Positions 33,900 to 44,764 are shown, counted from the first letter of the stretch. The stretch is DNA of 64,000 nt from Notamacropus eugenii (GCF_028372415.1 NC_092873.1:351643890-351707889); one strand, 5' to 3'. Numbers and translations are program-made. Notes: generated from the letters alone by a model not told the origin.

Positions 33900-35450
33900 C
33901 TTAGTCACTGCTGGCAGAATTCTTGCTAGAGTCCTCCTTAATAGGCTGATCCTCCACCTGGAAGATGATCATCTACCTGAGAGCCAATGTGGCTTCAGAA
34001 AGGGCCAAGAAACAGTCAATATGGTGTTTGCTGCCCGATAACTCCAGGAGAAATGCCAGGAGCAGAACAGAGGATGGTACACAACATTTGTAGATCTGAC
34101 CAAGGCCTTTGACGCTGTTAGTCATGAAGGCTTATGGAAAATTATGTCAAAATTTGGTTGCCCGGAGAAGTTCATCACTATTGAATGTCCATTTCATGAT
34201 GGCATGTTTGCCCGGGTTCTAGATAATGGTCAAAGCTCTTGTGACTTCCCAGTCACCAGTGGAGTGAAACAGGGCTATGTGCTTGCTCCCATGCTTTTTA
34301 GCATCATGTTTTCAGCCATGTTGACAAATGCTTTCAATGAGGATGAACATGGCATCAAGGTCAACTACCATACTGATGGTAAGTTCTTCAATTTGAAAAG
34401 GTTATAAACCAAGACCAAAGTGGAGGGAATGTTGGTGCATGATTTTCTGTTTGCAGATGATTGTACACTCAATGCAGCCTCTGTAGCTGAGATGCAACAA
34501 AGTATGGATGAATTCTCTGCTGCCTGTGCTAATTTTGGCCTAATAATTAACAACAAAAAACACAGGTGCTCCGTCAGCCACTACCACATCATCCATATGT
34601 GGAACCATCAATTACAACAAATGAAGAAGTGTTGAATGCTGTGGATAAGTTCACTTACCTTGGTAGTGTACTTTCCAGGGATGTACACATTGACAATGAG
34701 GTTGATGCACACATTACCAGAGCTAAGTCAGTGTTTGGGAGGCTCTGAAGAAAGGTTTGGGAGAGAAGAGGTATTAGACTGACTATCAAACTGAAGGTCT
34801 ACAGAGCCATTGTGCTGACCTCATTGTTATATGCTTGTGAAACATGGACAGTCTACCAGTGCCATGCCAGGAAACTGAATCACTTCCCTTTGAACTGTCT
34901 TAGGAAGATTCTGAGGATCACCTGGCATGATAAGGTACCAGACACTGAAGTCCTTGCTCAAGCTGAACTGCCAAGTATTCAAAGTATGCTTCAGAGAGCA
35001 CAAGTCCAATGGGCTGGCCACTCTGTTTGAATGCAAAATATACGCTTGCCGAAAAGACTATTTTATGGAGAACTTGCATGGGGTAGGTGATCACATGGTG
35101 GCCAGAAGAAATGATACAAGGACACTCTCAAGGTCTCTCTCAAGAACTTTGGATTTGACTGTGCAACATGGGAGACACTGGCACAGGACTGATCAGCATG
35201 GCATGCCCACAGAAGAAAAGGTTCTGTGCTGTTTGAGCAAAGCAGAATTGAGACAGCACGAAGTAAATGCAGGATGCACAAATTTGAAATATCCACCCCA
35301 AATATTCCTTTGGACTATCTGTGCCCAACCTGTGGTAGAGTCTTCTGAGCTCATATTGGTCTGACCAGCTACAGTCGGACACACTGAAATTTCCCTTTAC
35401 AATACGATGTCATTTTGGTCCTCTTTGAAGATGAAGGACAACAACCAACC
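33900..35450 (+). mobile_element. RTE-like non-LTR retrotransposon, reverse transcriptase part and 3' end
   Basis: Frames along the plus strand resemble a LINE reverse transcriptase. They include QCGFRKGQETVNMVFAAR, TTFVDLTKAFDAVSHEG, GVKQGYVLAPMLFSIMFS, and the catalytic box as FLFADDCTLNA at about 34445-34480. Downstream come FTYLGSVLSRD, YACETWT and LRKILRITWHD. A late cysteine-containing stretch follows, and the 3' end is cctctttgaagatgaaggac with ACAACCAACC. The reading frame is broken by several stops and frameshifts (for example the TAA at 34038-34040), so the copy is dead. The 5' part and endonuclease are absent. The 3' tail suggests the RTE clade, but I cannot place it in a named family. 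Confidence 0.8.
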
Positions 35451-35722
35451 AACTACTCATCAGTGGGCCAAGACTAGCCTTTCCAGCTTGGTAGAGCCTG
35501 TCAGAGCCTGAAGTCAGAATACAGGGTCTCTCCTAGGCACCATAAGGAGGTTATTGGATCAGGACTTCAGCAGAGTGCTGTAATAAAATGGGCGGGAGAA
35601 GATTTTAGGTAGTTGAGAAGGGGAAAGGAAAGATTTTCCCCACCTCAGAGGAAGAGGAAACCATAGGGGAGGGGGAAAGAGTGCTAAATGGGGAACCTGC
35701 CCCCTTACCTTGGACCAGGTGT

Positions 35723-35840
35723 CTCTAGGCTCTATCTAGAGTTTTCAAAATACAAAAAAAAATCTTCATATGATATTTCATAATATTTTCCCCTCAAAAT
35801 CTTGCTCCCATCTGGAATTTTATTCCAGAAAATCTCCAAT
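35723..35840 (+). repeat. Direct repeat pair, copy A
   Basis: This 118-base segment aligns by eye with 36740-36857, sharing ctcaaaatcttgctcccatc versus tcacaaaatcttgctctcat and attttatt-c-cag endings, at roughly three quarters identity. It matches no family I recognise. Confidence 0.65.
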
Positions 35841-36059
35841 TTGTTGATTCTAGTACATTAGGTTTGCAAAGAGATTGGGTCTAAGAATGAAAGGATTTTG
35901 TGTTTGAGGGAGAAAGATCATAGAATTTAGAGCTAACAGGAACCAGCTATAAATCATAGGGGAACCTAGGTCTAAAAGAAAGAAGGCCATCTAACCCTTG
36001 ATCTCAGCTTGGGGAATGATGAACATGGCCATGATGGAAAAAACATTAGTCTGGAAAAT

Positions 36060-36300
36060 TAGATTTATGGAATTTTAGAAATGCGAGGAACTTCAGAGCT
36101 TACCTCTCTTCTAGTCCAACCTCTCTTCTAATATGGGAATGCTCTCTGAAATGCCCTTGACAAATGGTCATCCGGCTACTTCTTTTTGAATTTCATTGCT
36201 TGAAAACTTTCAGGGATGGGGAACTAACTACTTTGCAAGGCACCCTATTCCATTTTTGGAAAGTTTTCTTTATGTAGAGATGACTTGACATTCCATATGT
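36060..36300 (-). mobile_element. L3/CR1-like LINE fragment
   Basis: The plus strand has tcttctagtccaacctctct, acaaatggtcatccggctac, ttttgaatttcattgcttga, atggggaactaactactttg and ccctattccatttttggaaa, the complement of a CR1/L3 3' region. Confidence 0.75.
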
Positions 36301-36431
36301 GGGGTTAAGGATAAGAGAGTCCCTTATGAGGTGGTGAAGGCTTTATTTCCATTTGCAAGAAGAGGTAAAGAAAAATGAACTTGCCCCAACTAGTACCATA
36401 ATTAAAAAGCTGACCTAATTGTAGCAAAAAT

Positions 36432-36665
36432 AGGACAACTATGTGGTGCAGTGGATAGACTCTTCCTGGAGTCAGGAAGATCTGAGTCCAAATCTGGCCC
36501 CATTACTAGCTGTATGACCCTGGGCAAGTCACTTAATTCTGTCTGCCTCCAATTCCTCATCTGCAAAATGAACTGGAGGAGAAAATGGCAAACCACTCTA
36601 GTATCTTTGCTAAGAAAACCCCAAATGAGGTCACAAAGAGTCAGATACGATTGAACAATAACAAT
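36432..36665 (+). repeat. MAR1-type SINE
   Basis: It has tgtggtgcagtggatagact, tgaccctgggcaagtcactt, gcaaaccactctagtatctt and a gattgaacaataacaa end. It lies between the two copies of the 118-base direct repeat. Confidence 0.88.
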
Positions 36666-36739
36666 CTGAGAAGACTAGACTTCTCCTCTACCAGACTGTC
36701 AAAGCTGTTTATGACTCAAAAAGACATCAAAAATGCTAC

Positions 36740-36857
36740 CTCTAGACTCAGTCTAGAGTTCTAAAAACATAAAAGAATCATCTTCATATAATAGTTCATG
36801 AATTTATCACAAAATCTTGCTCTCATCTAGAATTTTATTTCAGGAAGATCTCCAAAT
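36740..36857 (+). repeat. Direct repeat pair, copy B
   Basis: Partner of 35723-35840, in the same orientation and 1017 bases to the right. Confidence 0.65.
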
Positions 36858-37850
36858 ATAGTTTAAATATAGAACTCCTGTCTCATTTCTCATCAAAATG
36901 CTTATCTTCTCAGATTCATATGACCCAAAAGGATAATTCACTGACATTGCAGCTTTGGTACATTTACTTTAAGAAACAGAAAGGCAATAAAGTCTAGTAT
37001 TGAGAATTCCCAAACAGCTGCTTGATGTTCAGCTAAGCTGTCTCCTCAACAGCTCTTGCCTTATGGCCCTGAGGGAAAAATGAAGTAGAGAGCTCTGGAC
37101 TCCTCTGAGTTCTAAATGACCTTTTCTTTTTTCATTAGCCATTGCCTTTCTTTGACCTTTGTGACTCACTGCACTGTTCGAGATGATGCTGATCTTTGAC
37201 TTTCTACCTATGGTATTAATAATGGTAAATAATGGATCAAACCACTATTATTGCTGTTATTATTAGGGGTGTCTAGATGACTTGGTGGATAGAGGACAGA
37301 ATATGAATAAGGATAGACCTGAGTTCAAAGCCTGACTCCTTGTAATTTTGCATAAGTCCCTGCCCTCACATTAAGATAATAGTGGTTTCTCTTAAGGTTA
37401 TTTTTAGTATAAACTGAGCAGACTCCCAGCCCTGAGATAACCTCTACCTCTGTTTATCATTCTTGAGTTACTTACAAGAAGCAGTCCATTACATAGTTCT
37501 CCCACAGACAACAGGCACCAACAGCAGAGATTGCTTAAAGAGCCTTGACTACGTGTCAAAGTCTGATTGTCTGAAAACCAATCATTCCTATAGAAACAAC
37601 TGACCAGAACTCAGGCACATACATCCTGGCCAATCGGCATTTAACCAGTTTCAAGAACATTTGAAATTAAGGGACTTTCTAATAAGAAGTGAAGCTTTTC
37701 CTCTATATGAATAAGAGAACTCAGCCCCAAATGACTGAGCCAAAAACTTCTGAGTGTCACATGGATACAGACAACTCCATCGTCATCCCAGAGAAGGTTT
37801 GGGGTGAAAGAGAATCTCTACAGTTCCTGGGAAATTTTTAGTCTGGGTCT
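36858..37850. other. Intergenic DNA, mostly unassigned
   Basis: A decayed plus-strand SINE head lies at about 37265-37370 (ttggtggatagaggacagaa, gacctgagttcaaagcctga). The rest shows nothing recognisable. Confidence 0.45.
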
Positions 37851-38075
37851 GCAGTAAGGAAAACTCCTCTTTGTGAGTTTAAATCCAGCCTCAGACACTT
37901 ATTAGCTGGGTGACCCTGAGCAAGGGACACTTAGTCCTGTTTGCCTCAGTTTCCTCATCTACAAAATAAACTAGAGAAGGAAACGGCAAACCACTCCAGT
38001 ATCCTTGCCAAGAAAACCCCAAATGGAGCCACAAAGAGTTGGACAGAACTGAAAAAACAACTCAACAAGAACAAT
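37850..38075 (+). repeat. MAR1-type SINE
   Basis: It has gtttaaatccagcctcagac, gcaaaccactccagtatcct and accccaaatggagccacaaa, ending aactcaacaagaac. It abuts the L3/CR1 LINE. Confidence 0.85.
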
Positions 38076-39404
38076 TTAGAAAGGAAAGATTCAACATAGA
38101 TTCACCAAGAATAGGCCATGCCAGACTAATCTCATCTCATTTTTTGACAAGCCTTTGACAAAGCTGCCCTAAGAGGTGATTGGCTCTACCTCCTTGGAAG
38201 TGTTTCATTAGAGGCTGGGGGGATCACCTTTCAGGTATGATATAGTCAGGATTTATTTAGCTTAGGATATGGGTTGGATTCAACAACCTCTGACCTTCCT
38301 TCTAGCTTAAATTGTGTGATTCTGTTAACAACTGTAGATGAAGGGGAAACTAGATTTAGCTAGATTTAGTTTAGCTAGATTTTAACCTAGCATTTGATAA
38401 AGCATCTCATACTATTCTTCTGAATAAGACAGAGTGATGGTGGAGTAGGTGATACTACCACTAGGTAGATTCAGAATTGGTTGAATGACCATGTTCAATG
38501 TCAATGTTGTAGGAAGTCTCCAGTGGAAATTCTCAGGGATCATGTTTAGCCCTGGGTTATTTGATGATTTTATCAATGACTTGTACATAATGGCCCTAAA
38601 TAGCCTGCTCATCCAATTTTCAGGTGACATAAAACTGTGCTAGCTAACACAAGGCATGACAGAATCAGGAGTAAAAAAGATCTTTACAGGCTAAATTTAA
38701 TAAGATGAAATTCAGTAGGGATAAATGTAAGTTCTTCCACTTAGATTCAAGAAATGAACTTTACAAGTATAGGATAGACACCAGTTTATTTAAAAACAAA
38801 ATGATCTGGGGTTGTTAGTTGACTGAAAGTTCAATATGAGTCAGCCTTGTGATATGGTAGCCAGAAAAGCTAATGAGATCATGGGCTGTATTATGAGACA
38901 TATAGCTTCTGGGAATAAGTAGGCTATAGTGCCACCCTAATCAAACTGTATTCAACTGTGAGCTCCTTGTCTTTCTGGATGCAAGCATCCCTACAGTAGC
39001 TTGCAGATGATACACACTTAAAAATGCTTGCTGACTTGACCACATCTGGATTATTGTGTTCAGTTGTGAACACTACAATTTGAGAAGGACAATGATAAGC
39101 TGAAGTGCCTAGAAGAGGACATCCATCAACAATCTCATCTGTTCCCATGGATTTAATTTACACCTCTATGCTGACAGTTCTCAAATATGCCTATCCAGCC
39201 TCAACTCCTTTGCTAACCTCTAATCTCACATCTCCACCTGCCTTTAGACATCTGAAACTGATGTCCAGTAGACCTTTAAAATTCATTATGTTCAAAACTA
39301 GACTCATCTTTCCCCCTAAATCCTTCCTGCTGCCTACCTTCCCTGTTTCAATAGAAGGCATCATCATCTGGCCAGTACCTCTGGCTTACTACCTTCCCAG
39401 ATAA

Positions 39405-39710
39405 TTTTTTTTTAAGAGGCTACTCTTTGCCGCATTTTTTATTAAACCTTAATCACTAAATAGGCTTTGCCTCAGTCAAACTGAGACTTGTTAGACTTTA
39501 TCTTGAAAAGGCCAAGGTCCCCCACTACAACCTTGGCCATCTCTACTTGTCCTGACCTATATCTGGCCACTGGATTCAGATGGCTCAGGAGGAAAAAGTG
39601 AGGCTGATGACTTTGCACAGCCCTCCCTCACTTAAATCCACTTCACTTGCAAATCATGGCATCATCTCCCTGATGTCACAGTCCTCTACAACAACGAAGA
39701 ACAAACAGTA
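39405..39710 (+). mobile_element. RTE-type 3' tail or RTE-derived SINE, inserted in L2
   Basis: It includes cactggattcagatggctca, gcacagccctccctcactta, cttgcaaatcatggcatcat and an end ctacaacaacgaagaacaaa. The same family occurs in minus orientation at 62585-62765 and 63697-63930. The L2 consensus continues on both sides, so it is younger than the L2. Confidence 0.75.
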
Positions 39711-40360
39711 AGCAAGCAACCTAGGAGTCATCCTGGACTCCTCACTATCTCTCACCCCTATATCCAATCTGTTGACAAAGACTGTCAATTTCACCTTTGC
39801 AACATCTCTTGAATATGCCATATGCCCTCTTCTCTCCTCTAGCACTGCTGCTGCTCTGGTACAAGCCCTCAATCACCTCACATCTGGACTGTTGCAATAG
39901 GCTGCTGCTGTGTCTGTCTGCGTCAGGTCTCTCCCTTCTTCAAACTGTTCTCCAGTCAGCCAGCAAAGTGATTTTCTTAAAGCACAGATCTAATCATGTC
40001 ACATACATTCCCCCTCCCTCAACTGCAGTGACTCTCTATTGCCTCCAGGATCAAATACAAAGTCCTCTGCTTGACTCTCAAAGCCCTTCATAACCTAACC
40101 CCCTTTATAGCCTTCTTACCCCTTACTCTTCAATCCAGTGACACTGAACCTCCTGGCTATTTCATGAACAAGACAGTCCATTTCTTGACTCTGGACATTT
40201 TCTCTGGCTGTCCCTATGCCTGGAGTGCTCTTCCTCTTCACCTTTGCCTACAGGTTTCCTTGGCTTCCTTTAAATCCCATCTAAAATCCCATCTTGTACA
40301 GGAAGCCCTTTTCAATCCCTCTTACTTCTAGTGCCTTCCCACTGTAATTATTTCCTATTT

Positions 40361-40364
<4 letters not shown>

Positions 40365-40400
<36 letters not shown>
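40365..40400. repeat. (AT)n microsatellite
   Basis: About 18 AT units lie inside the L2 3' UTR. Confidence 0.9.
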
Positions 40401-40401
<1 letters not shown>

Positions 40402-40923
40402 CTGGTTGGTAAATATGCTTGTGGTCTCCCAGGTTAGATTGTGAGCTTTTTGAGGGCTGAGACTGTCTTTTGCCTCTTTCTGTATTCCCCTCCCCCTCCC
40501 TCCCTTTCTCCGCCCCCCCCCCCCCCCCCGACTTAGCACAGTGTATTTCACATATAGCAAGCACTTAGTAAATATTTACTGACTGATTGAAGTAGGATAG
40601 TGAAAGGCCTTGTCATATGAATTAGATGAGGACTGATTGAAGGAACTGGGAATTTTTAGCCTAGAGAAGCTACCATACAGAGTAGGAATTAGACTTGTTT
40701 TATTTGCCCCTAGAGGGAAGAATCAGGAGCAGCGTAATGGACTTGAAAAAGAAGAACATTTAGTCTTGAGGTAGTGAAAAATTTCCTAATACTTAGAAGT
40801 GTCCAGAAGTGGAATTGGCTTCCCCAAGAGTTAGGGGGCTCTCCCTCCTTGGAAGTCTTCCATAAGAAGCTGGACGATAACCCATCAGATATGTTACAGT
40901 GAGGAGTCATTTAGTTTAGGCTG

Positions 40924-41125
40924 CAGGGGTGGGGACCCTGTGGCCTTGAGGCCACATGTGGCCCTCTAGGTTCTCAAGTGTGGCCTTTTGACTGAATCCA
41001 AACTTCACAGAACAAATATCCTTAATAAAAGGATTTGTTCTATAAAACTTGGACTTAGTCAAAAGCTGCACCCAAAGACCTGGAAGGCCACATGTGGCCT
41101 TGAGGCCGAAGGTTCCTCACCCCTG
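40924..41125. mobile_element. hAT-type MITE with long inverted repeats
   Basis: The 202-base element opens CAGGGGTGGGGACCCTGTGG and closes with the complement, GGTTCCTCACCCCTG. The inverted repeats extend inward through ggccacatgtggcc on both sides, so the whole element can fold into a hairpin. GTTTAGG flanks it at 40914-40920 and 41126-41132, close to the 8-base target duplication expected for hAT. It interrupts the CR1/L3 sequence. Confidence 0.85.
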
Positions 41126-41214
41126 GTTTAGGGTATGAGTTGGATCAGACAGCCTCTGACATTCCATTGAACTCAAATTCTGTGTTTCTGTTATAATATC
41201 TGTTGAATGTGTTC

Positions 41215-41990
41215 CCTTCATTTCACTCACAAAGACCTGACTAGTTCAGGCCTTCATTACCTAACTCTAGTTCAGCTGGAATATTCAAATAGCCTCCTTT
41301 ACTCACTAGCCTCCAGTGACTCCATATCCCTTCTAGAATAAAATTCAAAGCCCTCAGCTGGATAATTAAAGCCATTCCACAATCTAGCTCCCACTCTACC
41401 TTAGCAGGCTTTATTTACTAGCACATGAATTCCCTTCAAATACATTTTATTCCAGCCATATTGGCCTTCTAGTTGTTCCCTGAATTTGCCCCTTGGTACA
41501 GATGATAGATAGATAGATAGATAGAGCGCTGGAATAGGAGTTAGGAGGCTCTGGTTTCAAACCCCATCTTTGACAATAATTGTGTAACTAAGGCCAAGTC
41601 CTCCTGCTTTTCTGGGCATCAGTTTTCTCATCCATAAAAAGAGGGTACTGGACTCAGTGAGACCTCTGAGGTCTCTTCCAGATTTAGATCTGTGGTCTTT
41701 TCCCCCCACCCCCTTCCTTGTTTCTGTGCATGGCAGGTTCTCTCATCTCACATCCCATCAGAATCCCTAACCCCTTTGAGAGTTATTTCATGTGCTGCCT
41801 TCTAAAGGAAGCGTCTCCTGTCTTCCTCCTCCAATTACAATATATCTACTTCTCTGTTTACATGTTATAGTTCACAGTTTACTGGACACAGTTTCCTTGA
41901 AGGTATTTTACTTTGTTTTCCTAACACTTAGCACATTGTCTTACACAAAGTAGGTAATTAATATTTGTATGCCTAGCTCTTATAACATGT
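41215..41990 (+). mobile_element. L2 LINE 3' part with MIR insertion
   Basis: L2-type sequence occupies 41215-41500 (aattcaaagccctcagctgg, ttccacaatctagctcccac) and about 41700-41990 (tcacatcccatcagaatccc, cttagcacattgtcttacac). A (GATA)n tract at 41503-41525 and a plus-strand MIR-type SINE at about 41525-41695 sit between. Confidence 0.65.
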
Positions 41991-44005
41991 TGTTGAGTTG
42001 TCTCTGACCCTTCGTAACCACATGGATCATAGTGCACCAGGCCCTTCTACCCTCCACTATCTCCCAAAGTCTGTCCAAGTTCACGTTTGTTGTTTCCATG
42101 ACACTATCTGTTCATCTCATCCTCTGCCTTCCTTTTGCCTTTTGCCTTCAGTCTTTCCTAACATGAACTTTCCCAACTTTTCCAATGAATCCTCTCTTCT
42201 CATTATGTGGCCAAAGTATTTAAACTTCAGCTTCAGTATTTGACCTTCCAGTGAATAGCCTGAACTAATTTCTTTAAATACTGGATGATTCGATCTTGGA
42301 CCTAGCCATCCAAGGGACTCTCAAAAGTCTTCTGCAGCACTACAATTTGAAAGTGTTGATTCTGAAGTACTCGGGTTTTTTTATAGTCCAGCTCTCACAG
42401 GCATGCATTGATACTGTGTATCGCCAAGGCAATATTCTCAGTATGGGTGATGACTGAATATACCAGCATAGTTCTCAATTACAAAATATAAGACTCTCCA
42501 TATAGAAGATAGAAAAAAACATTTATTTAAACACCAGAAAGCCAAATCCCAGAACCAGAAAGCAAAATCCATCATGGTGACCAAGAAGTTAATAAACATA
42601 ATCACAGCAGAGGGCAAAGCCATTCTCAAACCTCCCTTCCTCCAAGCCAGGGCCTTCTTACTATCAACTGTCACAATGTGTCAGTCTCAAACCTCCCCTC
42701 CCTCAGCCAGGGCTTTCTCACCATCAACTGTCACAATGTTTCAGTTGGGCCTGGGTCAGTAGACCTGTGTTCTTTTCCTTCTGACTTGACCCCACTCACT
42801 CACTTCCTCCGGGTTCTGCTCCACCCTTCCTGTTTCGCCTCTTCAGCAAGCTGCTCTCATCATATGTGACCCAGGCTTCCAGGGGATCCAAGCAGATCAT
42901 ATGGGCCTATTAATTAATGAGAAAGATCTTTCTATTTTAAATTACTGTTACATACTGGAAAAACCATAGCTTTAACTATACAGACCTTTGTCAGCAAAGT
43001 GATATCTCTGTTTTTAAGTATACTGTCCAGATTTGCCATAGCTCTCGTTGCAAGGAGCAAGTGTTTTTTAATTTCATGACTGCATTTGCTGTCTACAGTG
43101 ACCTTTGAGTCCAAGAATATAAAATCTGACACTGCTTCCATTTCTTCTCCTTCTATTTGCCAGAAAGTGATGGAACCGCTTACCAAGATCTTGGTTTTTC
43201 TTAATGTTAAGCTTCAAGCCACTTTCTACATTCTCTTCTTTTACCTTATTGAGAGGGTTCTTAACTTTTCTTCACTTTCTTCCATCAGAGTGGTATCAAG
43301 AGCATATCTGAGATTGTTGCTATTTCCCCTGGCAACCTTAATTCCAGCTTTTGATTCATCCAGCCTGCATTTCTCACGATGTTCTCTGTATATAAGTGAA
43401 ATAAATAAGGTGACAATATACAGCCTTGTCCTTTTCCAATCGTAAACCAATCAGTTGTTCAATTTTTGGTTCTAACTGTTGCTTCTTGGTCCATATATAA
43501 GTTCCTCAGGAGACAAAATGATCTGCTTCTCCTATCTTTTGAGGACTGGCCACATTTTGCTGTCATCCATACAGCCGAAGGCTTTAATGTAGTCAATGCA
43601 GGGGAAGTCAAATGTTTTTTTCTGGAACTCTCTTGCTTTTCCATAATCCATTGAATGTTGGCAATTTGGTCTCTAGTTCCTCTGCCTCTTTGAAAACCAG
43701 CCTGCTCTTTTGGTAATTTTTGGGTCACATATTGCTGAAGCCTAGCTTGTAGAATCTTAAGTATAACCTTGCTGGCATGTGAAATGAGATCAATTGTGCA
43801 GTAACTTGAATGTTCCTTGGCATTGCTCTTCTTTAGTATTGAGATATAAACTGATCCTTTCCAATCCGGTGGCCACTGTTGAGTTTTCCAGTTTTGCTGG
43901 CATATTAACTGGTGGCATATTAAGCACTTTAACAGCATCATCATTAACATAGCAAGAAGGTAATAAATGAAATTCATATTCACTCGTTCATTCAATCAAT
44001 CAATC
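41985..44005 (-). mobile_element. RTE/BovB-like LINE
   Basis: On the minus strand, frames resemble the BovB-type reverse transcriptase. They include WKTQQWPPDWKGSVYISILK, KVILKILQARLQQYVTQKLP, EQAGFQRGRGTRDQIANIQW, LLRNLYMDQEATVRT, INNLRYALDTTLMEESEE, and near the 3' side FIFLDSKVTVDSKCSHEIKK with TNLDSILKNRDITLLTKV. The catalytic box reads YALDT where active copies have YADDT, and the frame is broken by stops and frameshifts, so the copy is dead. The 5' end is missing. A solo LTR at 42415-42952 interrupts the 3' part. Confidence 0.85.
42415..42952 (-). mobile_element. Solo LTR of an endogenous retrovirus-like element, fossil
   Basis: The insert starts TGTG and ends TACA on the plus strand and has an AATAAA-type signal on the minus strand at about 42516-42521. 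It splits the BovB-like LINE, whose sequence resumes directly with tactggaaaaaccatagctt. ATAC lies at both junctions. A 60-base unit near 42628-42745 is tandemly duplicated. No internal coding region accompanies it. It is younger than the LINE it sits in; the family is not identified. End positions are good to a few bases. Confidence 0.65.
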
Positions 44006-44220
44006 ACAAATGTTTTGTGCTTGGATTGAACTGGAGACTCCTGGTTACTTGATACAGACAGATTAAAGGATGCCCACCTGCTTCGCAGAATGACTGACAG
44101 ACATACAAACACCTACACAGTCCAAGGGGATGACTCCTTTTTCTCCCAGAACGTCCCCCAGGGATCTGACCTTAAGTGTGAGGAGGACTTAAGGGGAGGC
44201 TTGAGGAGGGCGGGGAAGGG
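44006..44220. other. Short unassigned stretch
   Basis: The sequence lies between the BovB-like LINE and the GC-rich island. I see no repeat or exon. Confidence 0.4.
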
Positions 44221-44650
44221 CACCACTTTATAACCAATAGTAAGAAGCGAATGAGGAGGATGTCACCGCCTCCATCTGGTTTAGCCAATGGAAGCCTCCG
44301 AGACCTACGTCATTTCCCCGCCCTTTCCACCCATCGTCGTCCAGCTCCGGCCCAGACAGTTTCTAAAGGAGTATCAGCGGTGCACCGTGGCCAATACCCG
44401 TGGCACTTAGGGAGAGGCGGGTCTTCCCTTAAAGCCAATGGACGTTGTTGTTCCCCTCTGGAAACAGCTTTGGGATCTTTCGGATTTCTCCCGGTGCCCC
44501 CTAGGGGTTGGGAAGTGGGGGTGGGGGTGGTGCTGCTGGTAAGGAAGAAGGGGTCAAGTTGCAGCCTCCCGCTCCAACACGCATATTTTTCGTCTTATCT
44601 CTGGCGCTTGCGCAGTAGGGCCCTTCCTTGGAAGACGAAATGAAAGCGTC
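44220..44650. promoter_or_regulatory. Promoter-like CpG block with four CCAAT boxes
   Basis: The block has CCAAT on the plus strand at 44234, 44285, 44391 and 44435. It also has a CRE (TACGTCAT at 44306-44313) and an NRF1-type palindrome (GCGCTTGCGCA at 44604-44614), in GC-rich sequence without recognisable repeats. Such a combination is typical of housekeeping pol II promoters. No protein gene can be assigned to it. It lies 130-630 bases upstream (in tRNA sense) of the tRNA-Gln's 3' side and may serve a non-coding transcript. Confidence 0.5.
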
Positions 44651-44764
44651 TTAAGGGAGGGAGGGGACTCCCCTAACCTCTGTCCAGTGGGTCACTGGGG
44701 CTGCAGCATTATTAGCCATGACCGCAAATTGCAGCGAAGTCCCAAAACTTTAATTTTGAGATCC

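Larger units (their letters stand above)
39118..40590 (+). mobile_element. L2 LINE inserted in L3/CR1
   Basis: It follows the L2 3' order: catctgaaactgatgtccag, ctaggagtcatcctggactc, tcacatctggactgttgcaa, ttaaagcacagatctaatca, atgcctggagtgctcttcct, tacaggaagcccttttcaat, cttagcacagtgtatttcac and tttactgactgattga. An RTE-type tail interrupts it at about 39405-39710. (AT)n (40365-40400) and a C run (40515-40529) have expanded inside it. Confidence 0.8.
38090..41195 (+). mobile_element. L3/CR1-like LINE carrying three later insertions
   Basis: CR1/L3 3' sequence runs on the plus strand at 38090-39117 (ttttatcaatgacttgtaca, acatctggattattgtgttc, aaggacaatgataagctgaa). It resumes at about 40591-40923 (gtgaaaggccttgtcatatg, gattgaaggaactgggaatt, gtccagaagtggaattggct) and again at 41126-41195. 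An L2 element (39118-40590) and a hAT MITE (40924-41125) interrupt it. The consensus order resumes cleanly after each, which shows they are insertions. Confidence 0.75.

Noticed and set aside
34144-34407. Open frames in the LINE at 34-35 kb as host genes
   Set aside because: The peptides are reverse-transcriptase pieces of a dead retrotransposon.
44627-44647. Hairpin AAGACG...CGTCTT resembling a histone-mRNA stem-loop
   Set aside because: Stem sequence and loop length do not fit the histone 3' element and no histone frame lies upstream.
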